Positions 1 to 6,795 of a stretch of DNA of 12,689 nt are shown here, piece after piece. A program made the translations under genes and the position numbers. The stretch comes from an uncultured Acetatifactor sp. (lineage in GTDB: Bacteria; Bacillota; Clostridia; Lachnospirales; Lachnospiraceae), in the NCBI GenBank assembly GCA_910586435.1, contig CAJUGT010000014.1, positions 1 to 12,689 of the forward strand. Direction: 5' to 3'. A model generated the notes under the pieces. That model saw only the letters and a program-made list of their open reading frames with translations. It had not been told where the DNA came from and made no database searches. Every line of letters starts with the position of its first letter. Position 1 is the first letter of the stretch.

Positions 1-809
1 ACATAATGGCTCTTTTTGTCCTTGAAATGCTTGCGTGTCTTGAAATTTACCGTATGCCCTAAATATTCATGTTTCTGTAAAATGTGCGCTATCGTGGAGC
101 TTCCCCATTTGTAGGGGTTTTTAATTTCCCTGTTCTGCCACAATCCCACGCCCAACTGTGCTTGGTGGTAGGCAGGAACGGGTATATGCTCGGCTGTGAA
201 TTGCGTTGCAATCTGATACGGACCATAGCCCTCCAAAGTCATTCTGAATATCCGCCTGACAATGGGCGCTGTCACTTCATCAATTATCCATTGGTTTTTG
301 TCTTCGCTGTCTTTCAGATAACCGTATGGCGGACTGCTCGCAACGTGCTTTCCGCTCTCGCCCTTTGCCTTAAAGGTAGACTTGATTTTCTTGCTGATGT
401 CCTTTGCATAGTATTCGTTGATTACATCTCGGAACGGAAGGAAATCATCATCAAATCCCGAACCTGTGTCAACACCCTCGTTGACTGCAATCAGTCTTAC
501 ATTCGCCCTGCGCAACTGCTCCCGCAACATTCCCATCTGCACATAATTTCTTCCCAATCGGCTCATGTCTTTCACAATGATTGTTCCGATATTTCCCTTT
601 TCGACTTCTGCAAGCATGGCTTGCAATCCCTCACGCTCAAAGGTCGTACCGGAGATACCGTCATCGGTAAAGTGGCGTATGCCCGTAAAACCGTTCTTTT
701 CCGCATAATCCTCTAACATTGCCTTTTGGTTGGATATGCTGTTGCTCTCGCCCTGTAACTCGTCATCATGGCTCAGCCTCTCGTATAACGCTGTTAAATC
801 GTGACTCAT
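1..809 (-). CDS. Large serine recombinase (TnpX/TndX-like), 5' part only
   Basis: Site-specific DNA recombinase that would excise and integrate a mobile element through a serine-DNA intermediate. Reading from an ATG at 809 there are 269 codons without a stop, and the frame runs off the left edge, so about half of the family's usual 500-560 residues is visible. Residues 1-150 are the resolvase catalytic domain: LYERLSHDDE holds the likely nucleophile Ser13, SNSISNQKAML follows, and KDMSRLGRNYV (80-90) is the conserved arginine motif. Residues 155-255 match the recombinase DNA-binding domain (PPYGY, then HEYLGHTVNFKTRKHFKDKKS). The C-terminal part is off the window. The start is supported by a GGAGGGA ribosome site just upstream (816-823 on the plus strand). 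The family is known from Tn4451/Tn5397-type elements of Clostridia, where this gene sits near one end; the rest of the element is inferred to lie to the left. Confidence 0.93.
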   Translation of the reverse strand, partial: MSHDLTALYERLSHDDELQGESNSISNQKAMLEDYAEKNGFTGIRHFTDDGISGTTFEREGLQAMLAEVEKGNIGTIIVKDMSRLGRNYVQMGMLREQLRRANVRLIAVNEGVDTGSGFDDDFLPFRDVINEYYAKDISKKIKSTFKAKGESGKHVASSPPYGYLKDSEDKNQWIIDEVTAPIVRRIFRMTLEGYGPYQIATQFTAEHIPVPAYHQAQLGVGLWQNREIKNPYKWGSSTIAHILQKHEYLGHTVNFKTRKHFKDKKSHY

Positions 810-1099
810 AATCAATTCCCTCCTTTCCGCCAGTGCCGCATAAATGCTATGCTGTGGCTCTTTTGTATTTATTTTGATTAAGAAGTCTTTTATATTTTAT
901 AACTCCATTTAACTTTCCATAAATTTTTGTCTGTACAGTTGCAATCCAATGACTTGTCTGCATGCTGTATATGGCAATATGGACGAGACGTTGGATTAGC
1001 GGCTCACAGGTGGATTTTTTTGCTGCCATGAGAGTTACCGCATACTCTATCCACAGCAGTGTGTCAGGTCAAAATATTGGAAAGAAATGAGAAAAGGGA
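810..1099. other. AT-rich gap, probable element/chromosome boundary
   Basis: No convincing gene is seen here. The first 100 bases are the AT-rich leader of the leftward recombinase. In Tn4451-like elements the recombinase lies close to a terminus and reads inward, so the right end of the element probably falls in this gap, but I see no clear terminal repeats. A 45-codon open frame on the plus strand (953-1090, ending in a TGA) has no start with a ribosome site and could be the tail of an interrupted gene or chance. A 60-codon frame on the other strand (847-1029) also lacks a ribosome site. Confidence 0.4.
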
Positions 1100-1128
1100 T
1101 TGCGTTAAATTGCCTGGTAGAATACAAT
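1100..1128 (+). promoter_or_regulatory. Sigma-A-type promoter of the pectin gene cluster
   Basis: A -35 box TTGCGT (1100-1105), a 17-base spacer and a -10 box TACAAT (1123-1128) place transcription start near 1135, about 48 bases before the GH105 start codon. Within the leader is a perfect 10-base palindrome GCCCTAGGGC (1158-1167), which could be an operator or part of a small hairpin. No catabolite-repression site is obvious. Confidence 0.65.
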
Positions 1129-1182
1129 AGTAAACAGGAAAATAAATATCATTTTATGCCCTAGGGCGGAACGGAGGGAGTT

Positions 1183-2235
1183 ATGTTACAGTTGGAGTAT
1201 GACAAACAACAGGTAGAGGAGGTTATTGACAAAATTGTCAGGAAGACCATGAACATGGATCTGACCTGGGACTGGCCTTGCGGGGTGGCCTATTATGGCA
1301 TCAGCGATGCCTATGTAAAGACCCAGAAGACAGAATATCTTGATCTGTTGAAAGAAAGGGTGGATGAGCTTATCAGTCTGGGTCTGCCAAAAGTGTGGAC
1401 GGTAAATGCCTGCGCCATGGGACATTGTATGGTGACATTATATCAGGCCACAAATGAAAAGAAATATTATGATATTTTAATGAGTAAAATGGAGTATATC
1501 AAAAAGGATGCTCTCCGTTTCGGAGACAGGGTATTGCAGCATACGGTATCGGCTAAGAACGACTTCCCGGAGCAGGTGTGGTGTGACACTTTGTTTATGG
1601 CGGCGTATCTGTTGCTGCGTGTAGGGGTGATGGAGCGGAATGAGGATATGATTAACGACGCTCTGAATCAATATTATTGGCATATCAAGTATTTGCAGAA
1701 TCCCAGCAGCGGTTTGTATTACCATGGGTATGACAATATTGCGGGAAATCATATGTCGGGCATCTATTGGGGAAGGGCAAACGCATGGGCGGCATACACC
1801 ATGTCCCAGGTGGGAAATGAACTGCCCAAATGCTATCTCTATCCCAAATATATGGATGTGGCAGGTTCCTTGAATGAGCAGCTGGCAGCGCTGAAAACGT
1901 TGCAGACGGAGAACGGGTTATGGAGGACTGTGCTGGATGATACCGATTCCTATGAAGAAATCTCCGCTTCCGCAGGAATTGCCGCAGCCATGCTTCACAG
2001 AGGAAATCCTCTGCATTCCAAGTACATAAATAAAGCGATTAAGGGGTTGCTTGCCAATGTCAGCGAAGACGGGAAAGTGATGAATGTGTCTGCGGGAACA
2101 GCTGTGATGAATGATAAGGAAGGATACAGAGGAATCTCCAGGGATTGGATTCAGGGCTGGGGACAGGGTCTCGTATTGTCATTCCTTTCCACATTACTTA
2201 TGGCCTCAAAGATAGAAAAGGATGGTGCGCTTTAA
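1183..2235 (+). CDS. GH105 unsaturated rhamnogalacturonyl hydrolase (YteR/YesR-like)
   Basis: Predicted cytoplasmic hydrolase that removes the 4,5-unsaturated galacturonosyl residue from the non-reducing end of oligosaccharides made by rhamnogalacturonan lyase, by hydration of the double bond. The 350 residues fit the family's single (alpha/alpha)6-barrel domain. Family-type motifs are WDWPCG (29-34), VWCDTLFMA (132-140), whose Asp135 is the likely catalytic acid, the barrel signature WGRANAW (196-202), GLWRT (245-249) and DWIQGWGQG near the C-terminus. There is no signal peptide. The start has a GGAGGGAG ribosome site 3-10 bases upstream and a promoter at 1100-1128. The stop overlaps the next start (TAATG), so it is translationally coupled to the acetylesterase. 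The family also includes hydrolases of other unsaturated uronides, so the exact substrate rests on the neighbours. Confidence 0.88.
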   Translation: MLQLEYDKQQVEEVIDKIVRKTMNMDLTWDWPCGVAYYGISDAYVKTQKTEYLDLLKERVDELISLGLPKVWTVNACAMGHCMVTLYQATNEKKYYDILMSKMEYIKKDALRFGDRVLQHTVSAKNDFPEQVWCDTLFMAAYLLLRVGVMERNEDMINDALNQYYWHIKYLQNPSSGLYYHGYDNIAGNHMSGIYWGRANAWAAYTMSQVGNELPKCYLYPKYMDVAGSLNEQLAALKTLQTENGLWRTVLDDTDSYEEISASAGIAAAMLHRGNPLHSKYINKAIKGLLANVSEDGKVMNVSAGTAVMNDKEGYRGISRDWIQGWGQGLVLSFLSTLLMASKIEKDGAL

Positions 2236-4079
2236 TGTTTTACAGAAAATTTCTGTTTGGGCAGGACTCCGGCACAGCCGATGTGATTGGCGTCTCCGCC
2301 GGGGACCTGTACCGGCCCGGCAAGGGGTATGGGTTTGTGGCGGAGAAAAACAGACAGGAGCAGGAGCGTCTGCGGATACCGGAGCTCAATTCCGCTTTTG
2401 ATACAGTGTATTGGTACAGGAATGCCGATTTGTCCTTTATCAGAGAGAATTCCACCGGATGCTTTCTGAATTCGGAAGAGGAGATAGAGCGTCTGGAAGC
2501 GCTGACAGGAGAGAAAATGGAAGGGGAGCGGAGAAGGATACCGCTCTCCTTCAAGGTGGATGTTCCCCGCCAGGGCAATTACAAAGTAACCGTGGTAATA
2601 CGTACCGGGAAGCCCATGAAGGATGTATTGATTTTTACAGGCCGCAGGCGGCTTGGGTACCGGGGAAATATTTCCTCTGAGTCCGCTATGGAACAGCAGG
2701 GCAATGTGCCGGAGGAAATAGTGTTCCGTCATACCATGATGGTGAATGTGTGTGATATTATACCCAGGGGGCATACCAAACGTTTTGAGGACAAGACATT
2801 GGATATTACCATCCTGGCGGAGCAGCCCAAATTCAGTGAGGTGATTGTGGAAGAGGACACATGCCCCACACTGTATATCGCAGGGGATTCTACGGTGACA
2901 GACCAGAGCGCCGATTATCCTTATGCGCCGGGAACCAGTTATTCCGGCTGGGGTCAGATGATTTCCGGATATTTAGACAACAGAGTGGCCGTTTCCAATC
3001 ATGCCCACTCAGGACTGACCACATCCAGTTTCCGCCGGGAAGGGCATTACGAAATACTTACACAATTTGCCCGGGAGGGAGATTTTTGCTTTTTCCAGTT
3101 CGGGCATAATGACCAGAAACTGGACTCTTTAAAAGCCCGGGGCGGATACAGGGATAATTTGCTGCGCTATCTGGGGGAGTGCAGGGAAAAAGGGGTTTTC
3201 CCGCTGATAGTGACTCCTATTGCCAGGAATACCTGGAAGGGAAATGACGGAAGTTATAACGATTTGCTGGCGGAATACGCACAGGTATGCCTGGAGACAG
3301 GGCAGGAGCAAAATGTACCGGTGGTGGATTTACATAAGCGCAGTATGGATTTTATTGTGGAGAACGGTCTGGAAGCATCCAAAGCCTATTTCTTTCCGGG
3401 AGATTATACTCACAGCAACGATTACGGCGCATATTATATGGCCGGGTTGGTGGCGGAGGAGATTGTCAAAGCGTGCGGCAGCCGGCGGGAGCCGGAGTAT
3501 CGTTTTCTGGCGGAATGTGTGACGGCAGGGTTTGGCGCCTGGAAGCCGGAGGCGAAGATTGTGCCGCCCGCAAAGCCGAAGATATTTGAGGAAGTGGCTA
3601 ATCCGGAAGAGGGAGCGCTGCCTCTTGCGGAGGTGGACAGACTATCCGATCCTGCGGACAGAGTATCGGTTCTTGATATGATCATTAAAACTGTAAAGTT
3701 TTTTCCAACCAATGTATACAATGACATGTTTACCGATGTGGTAGGGCATGAATGGTATGCGGGGTGTGTGGAATGTGCCTATCAGAACGGGATGATAGAC
3801 AAAGGCATGGTAGAAGATCAAAAGTTTTTCCCTTTACAAAGCGTAACCCTGGAGGAATTTCTGGTATTTGCGGTCAACGGATATAAGAGCCGCAGGGCGG
3901 TTCCCGGCGAGGTGTGGGACAAAAATTGTGCCTACGACGCAAAATGCAGGGACTTTGCCAGGCCATATGTCAGAGTGGCATGTCACCTGGGACTGGTACC
4001 GCCTGACGGAAGCGAAGAACTTGCCAGAGTGATTACCAGAGGGGAAGCAGTCACACTATGCCGTAAACTTAATATATAG
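2235..4079 (+). CDS. CE12-like SGNH rhamnogalacturonan acetylesterase with C-terminal SLH-like region
   Basis: Predicted esterase removing acetyl groups from rhamnogalacturonan oligosaccharides. The chosen ATG at 2235 overlaps the upstream stop (TAATG), has AAGGA at 2218-2222 and gives MFYRKFLFG, which fits the family's N-terminus; a longer frame from 2145 would add 30 residues overlapping the GH105 gene. Of 614 residues, 1-205 are a probable beta-sandwich. Residues 211-412 are the SGNH hydrolase: block I AGDST with nucleophile Ser219, block II NHAHSG (Gly260), block III GHND (290-293) and block V DYTH (Asp390, His393). Residues 498-550 (FTDVVGHEWY, AYQNGMIDKG, FFPLQSVTLEEF) and 574-612 (VACHLGLVP, VITRGEAVTL) resemble S-layer homology repeats. 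No signal peptide is seen, which is odd for SLH modules. Family assignment is firm; the acetyl-rhamnogalacturonan substrate is inferred from context. Confidence 0.85.
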   Translation: MFYRKFLFGQDSGTADVIGVSAGDLYRPGKGYGFVAEKNRQEQERLRIPELNSAFDTVYWYRNADLSFIRENSTGCFLNSEEEIERLEALTGEKMEGERRRIPLSFKVDVPRQGNYKVTVVIRTGKPMKDVLIFTGRRRLGYRGNISSESAMEQQGNVPEEIVFRHTMMVNVCDIIPRGHTKRFEDKTLDITILAEQPKFSEVIVEEDTCPTLYIAGDSTVTDQSADYPYAPGTSYSGWGQMISGYLDNRVAVSNHAHSGLTTSSFRREGHYEILTQFAREGDFCFFQFGHNDQKLDSLKARGGYRDNLLRYLGECREKGVFPLIVTPIARNTWKGNDGSYNDLLAEYAQVCLETGQEQNVPVVDLHKRSMDFIVENGLEASKAYFFPGDYTHSNDYGAYYMAGLVAEEIVKACGSRREPEYRFLAECVTAGFGAWKPEAKIVPPAKPKIFEEVANPEEGALPLAEVDRLSDPADRVSVLDMIIKTVKFFPTNVYNDMFTDVVGHEWYAGCVECAYQNGMIDKGMVEDQKFFPLQSVTLEEFLVFAVNGYKSRRAVPGEVWDKNCAYDAKCRDFARPYVRVACHLGLVPPDGSEELARVITRGEAVTLCRKLNI

Positions 4080-4094
4080 CGCAGAGACCAAAAC

Positions 4095-4152
4095 AAGTTC
4101 CCGCAAGCGGGCCAAGTTCCTGCAAGCAGGCCAAGTTCCTGCAAGCCGGAAC
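4095..4152 (+). repeat. Three tandem 19-base mini-hairpin repeats
   Basis: Consensus AAGTTCCYGCAAGCRGGCC at 4095-4113 and 4114-4132, with a third unit from 4133 that runs into GGAAC (4148-4152). Units 1 and 2 can each fold as a 4-bp stem around CAAG (CCCG/CGGG and CCTG/CAGG), so the C-to-T change on one side is matched by G-to-A on the other. In the third unit GTTCC (4135-4139) can pair with GGAAC (4148-4152). Two diverged units recur at 4269-4287 and 4288-4307, ahead of the second structured repeat. Confidence 0.75.
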
Positions 4153-4261
4153 TGGAATAATAAAAAACAGTCTCGGAACGAAGGTGCCCGGAAGAAAATT
4201 TCAGCTGAGTTCTTTGCAGATGAAATTTTCTTCCCTGGTTAGGGGCACCGAAGTGCAGAGA
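4148..4261 (+). repeat. Structured repeat, copy A
   Basis: Starts with the lead GGAACTGGAATAA followed by TAAAAAACA. Three nested stems follow: TCTC/GAGA (4171-4174 with 4258-4261); an 8+8 internal loop; GGTGCCC/GGGCACC (4183-4189 with 4243-4249); then directly a perfect 14-bp stem (4190-4203 with 4221-4234) around a 17-base loop. The 3' side between the second and third stems has an extra CTGGTTAG bulge. It lies between co-directional genes, so it is likely transcribed on the plus strand within the pectin operon. Confidence 0.8.
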
Positions 4262-4302
4262 GCGGAACAAGTTCCCGCAAGCAGGCCGAGTTCCTGTAAG
4301 CC

Positions 4303-4412
4303 GGAACTGGAATAATAAAAAACAGTCTCGGAACGAAGGTGCCCGGAAGGGTTTTCAGACGCAAAAGCGGCTGAACAACCCTTCCCTCATAGGGGCACCG
4401 AAGTGCAGAGAC
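4303..4412 (+). repeat. Structured repeat, copy B
   Basis: Identical to copy A through the lead (4303-4325), the 8-base 5' loop GGAACGAA and the second stem (4338-4344 with 4393-4399). The third stem has a largely different sequence but still pairs over 14 positions: 4345-4353 with 4377-4385, then 4354-4358 with 4371-4375, with one bulged C at 4376. The outer stem is GTCTC/GAGAC (4325-4329 with 4408-4412). The 3' bulge is CTCATAG. The change of arm sequence with pairing kept is the main evidence that structure matters. Confidence 0.8.
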
Positions 4413-4434
4413 GGTACTGGAATAGGAGGACAAA
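4413..4434 (+). promoter_or_regulatory. GH112 ribosome binding site embedded in a truncated repeat lead
   Basis: GGTACTGGAATA (4413-4424) is the repeat lead with one change, directly after the outer stem of copy B. It continues as AGGAGG (4424-4429), an ideal ribosome site five bases before the GH112 ATG at 4435. The repeat array therefore supplies, or has been cut into, the translation start of the gene. Confidence 0.7.
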
Positions 4435-6588
4435 ATGTCAAAACAAAAAGGCGGTTTTACACTTCCGGGAGAATCCGGGTATGAGAATCTGACCCTGAAA
4501 ATGGCCGAGAAATGGGGCGCAGATGTAATCAGGGACAGTGACGGAACAGTATTGTCAGATGAAATTGTACATGCAGGGTATGGAATCTATTCCACCATCT
4601 GCATTATCAGGGATCATAATGAGTGGGCAAGGAAGAATCTGGATAAATTACAGCAGACATTTCTCTGCACTCCGGCAAAAGTAGCCCAAGGGGAAGAAGT
4701 TGTCATACCGCTTATGGAGAGCTTCTTCGATGAGCAGTTTCGGGTGAATGATACAGAGGCGGCATTTAAGTATTGGGAAGTATACGACAGAACAGTAAAT
4801 GAAAAAGTAGATGTTTCTGGCTGGAAATATGACAAGGATGCCTGTGCGGTAACGATAAAGGGTGCTGTTCCCTTTCATAAGTATACGGTGAGCTTTCTGG
4901 CATACCGTATCTGGGAAGAAATCTCCATGTACAACCACACTACAAACCATTGGGACAAGGAGCATTTGATGCAGATTGATCCCAGGTATCCGGAAACCCA
5001 GGAGTATATGCTGGGCTGGATGAAGAACTGGTGTGAGACACATCCTGACACCACAGTGGTACGTTTTACTTCCATGTTCTATAATTTTGTATGGATTTGG
5101 GGAAGTGATGAAAGGAATCGTCAGCTGTTCTCGGATTGGGGCTCTTATGACTATACAGTAAGTGACATTGCTCTGGATGAATTTGAGAAAAAGTATGGCT
5201 ATGCCATGACGGCGGAAGATTTCATAAATAAAGGCCAGCTGCATGTGACCCATATGCCGGGGACCAAGAGGAAGGCTGACTGGATGGCTTTTGTGAATGA
5301 TTTTGTCATATCTTTTGGCAAAAAGCTCATAGACATGGTGCATGAGTATGGCAAGAAGGCTTATGTGTTCTATGATGACAGCTGGGTTGGAGTGGAGCCT
5401 TATAATGGAAGATTCCAGGAATTTGGGTTTGACGGATTGATTAAGTGTGTATTTTCCGGGTATGAAGCAAGGCTTTGTGCCGGTGTGGATGTGCCGACCC
5501 ATGAACTCAGGCTGCATCCCTATCTGTTTCCGGTTGGATTGGGCGGCGCGCCTACCTTTGCCGAAGGGGGAGATCCCACCCTGGATGCCAAGAAATACTG
5601 GAATAGTGTCAGGAGGGCATTGCTTCGGGCGAAGATTGACAGAATTGGTCTGGGAGGCTACCTGCATCTGGTGGAGGACTTCCCTGACTTCTGTGATTAC
5701 ATTGAGAAGGTTTCGGATGAGTTCCGTCTGATTAGTTCTTTCCATGAGGCGGGCAAGCCATATACCATCAAAACCAGGGTGGCGGTGCTGCACAGCTGGG
5801 GGAAACTCCGCTCCTGGACATTGTCAGGACATTTTCATGAGACATATATGCATGACTTGATTCACATCAATGAGGCCTTGTCAGGACTGCCGGTGGATGT
5901 AAAGTTCATTTCCTTTGAGGATGTGAAGGCCGGTGCCCTTGGGGATGTGGATGTTGTAATCAACGCAGGGTATGGCGGAAGCGCATGGAGCGGTGGAGAG
6001 AACTGGAAAGATGAGGAAGTTGTGACACTTCTGACAAAGTGGGTGTATGAAGGGGGGACATTCATCGGTGTAAACGAACCCTCCGCAGTGGAAGGCTATG
6101 ACAATTATTTCCGAATGGCCCATGTACTTGGAATTGACAAGGACACCGGGGCCAGGGTATGCCATGGAAAATGGAGTTTCCAGGCTCAGGACCCGGAAGC
6201 AATTCTCCCTGCGGGAGCAAACTTGGCTTCCAAGGATCATCTCTTCCTCACAGATGGAAAGGCAAAAGTGTTGATGGCGGAGGGAGACAGACCTCTGGTT
6301 ACGGTAAATGAATTTGGCAAAGGTAAAGGCATATACCTGGCTTCTTTCCAGGTAAATCTGGAAAATACACGTTTGCTGTATCAGATGATTCGTTACGCCG
6401 GCGGGGAAGGCATCAGCGGCATATATATGACGGATAATCTGTACACGGAATGCGCTTACTACCCTGAGAGCAGAAAATTGGTAATTATCAATAACAGTGA
6501 CAGGGAACAAAGTACTTCTATCCCGACCGAACAGGGTGAAAAAACCGTGACAATAGCTGCGTATGACACAACTTTTGTGGAAGTGTAG
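4435..6588 (+). CDS. GH112 beta-galactoside phosphorylase (probable galactosyl-rhamnose phosphorylase)
   Basis: Cytoplasmic phosphorylase that splits a beta-galactoside with phosphate into alpha-galactose-1-phosphate and the acceptor sugar. The 717 residues follow the lacto-N-biose phosphorylase family end to end: FTLPGE (8-13), EKWGADVIRDSDGT (25-38), IPLMESFF (91-98), HKYTVSFLAY (148-157), VVRFTSMFYNF (208-218), FYDDSWVGVEPY (312-323), LGGYL (406-410), HSWGKLRSW (453-461), FISFEDV (491-497) and INNS near the C-terminus. Asp315 aligns with the catalytic acid of the Bifidobacterium enzyme. Known members act on galacto-N-biose/lacto-N-biose or, in C. phytofermentans, on galactosyl-1,4-rhamnose. 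Placement after GH105 and CE12 genes favours the rhamnose type, but I cannot read acceptor specificity from motifs alone. AGGAGG lies six bases upstream; no signal peptide. Confidence 0.88.
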   Translation: MSKQKGGFTLPGESGYENLTLKMAEKWGADVIRDSDGTVLSDEIVHAGYGIYSTICIIRDHNEWARKNLDKLQQTFLCTPAKVAQGEEVVIPLMESFFDEQFRVNDTEAAFKYWEVYDRTVNEKVDVSGWKYDKDACAVTIKGAVPFHKYTVSFLAYRIWEEISMYNHTTNHWDKEHLMQIDPRYPETQEYMLGWMKNWCETHPDTTVVRFTSMFYNFVWIWGSDERNRQLFSDWGSYDYTVSDIALDEFEKKYGYAMTAEDFINKGQLHVTHMPGTKRKADWMAFVNDFVISFGKKLIDMVHEYGKKAYVFYDDSWVGVEPYNGRFQEFGFDGLIKCVFSGYEARLCAGVDVPTHELRLHPYLFPVGLGGAPTFAEGGDPTLDAKKYWNSVRRALLRAKIDRIGLGGYLHLVEDFPDFCDYIEKVSDEFRLISSFHEAGKPYTIKTRVAVLHSWGKLRSWTLSGHFHETYMHDLIHINEALSGLPVDVKFISFEDVKAGALGDVDVVINAGYGGSAWSGGENWKDEEVVTLLTKWVYEGGTFIGVNEPSAVEGYDNYFRMAHVLGIDKDTGARVCHGKWSFQAQDPEAILPAGANLASKDHLFLTDGKAKVLMAEGDRPLVTVNEFGKGKGIYLASFQVNLENTRLLYQMIRYAGGEGISGIYMTDNLYTECAYYPESRKLVIINNSDREQSTSIPTEQGEKTVTIAAYDTTFVEV

Positions 6589-6600
6589 CCAGAAAGAAGA

Positions 6601-6628
6601 GATTTCTAAGAATTGATTTCTAAGAATT
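6601..6628 (+). repeat. Two perfect tandem copies of a 14-base sequence
   Basis: GATTTCTAAGAATT occurs at 6601-6614 and again at 6615-6628, immediately between the GH112 stop region and the left arm of the stem-loop at 6631. Could be slippage or a footprint of an insertion event. Confidence 0.85.
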
Positions 6629-6630
6629 TT

Positions 6631-6733
6631 GGGGCTGTCGCATTAAGAAATTCTACACAAGATACAGGATGTCAGGTAATCAGGCATACCTATATCTAGT
6701 GTCCATGACCCTTAATGTGACAGCCCCTTTTTT
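6631..6733 (+). terminator. Long stem-loop with T-tract after GH112 (terminator or MITE-like)
   Basis: A 17-bp inverted repeat (6631-6647 with 6711-6727, one G-T pair) begins GGGGCTGTC and ends GACAGCCCC, followed by six T (6728-6733). The 63-base interior has its own pairing potential (AGATA/TATCT and AGGTA/TACCT). It lies between converging genes and would terminate the plus-strand pectin transcript. The wide interior and conserved-looking arm ends also fit a miniature inverted-repeat element reused as a terminator. A small hairpin CTGCAC/GTGCAG (6734-6751) follows. Confidence 0.7.
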
Positions 6734-6795
6734 CTGCACAGGCCCGTGCAGAGGGAGTATGGAGGTGAAAGAACCTGAAATGCTTCGGCGGCTCC

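Noticed and set aside
84..716. 210-residue open frame on the plus strand
   Set aside because: It is antisense to the well-supported serine recombinase, whose motifs are unambiguous; no ribosome site or recognisable domain.
847..1029. 60-residue minus-strand frame upstream of the recombinase
   Set aside because: No ribosome site before its ATG and no recognisable sequence; kept only as part of the gap description.
2145..2234. 30-residue N-terminal extension of the acetylesterase
   Set aside because: It overlaps the conserved C-terminus of the GH105 gene; the ATG at 2235 overlaps the stop and starts the family-like sequence.
4183..4249. Intrinsic terminators between CE12 and GH112
   Set aside because: The hairpins are strong, but neither is followed by a T-tract and the downstream gene has no clear promoter of its own, so they more likely lie within one transcript.
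4148..4412. Integron attC sites
   Set aside because: Structure kept with changing sequence is reminiscent of attC, but the GTTRRRY/RYYYAAC core boxes are not clearly present and no cassette genes or tyrosine integrase lie nearby.
4648..5793. 381-residue open frame antisense to GH112
   Set aside because: Long, but opposite a protein with end-to-end family similarity; its translation has no recognisable motif and no ribosome site supports it.
5881..6510. 209-residue open frame antisense to the GH112 3' part
   Set aside because: Shadow of the GH112 coding frame; no independent support.
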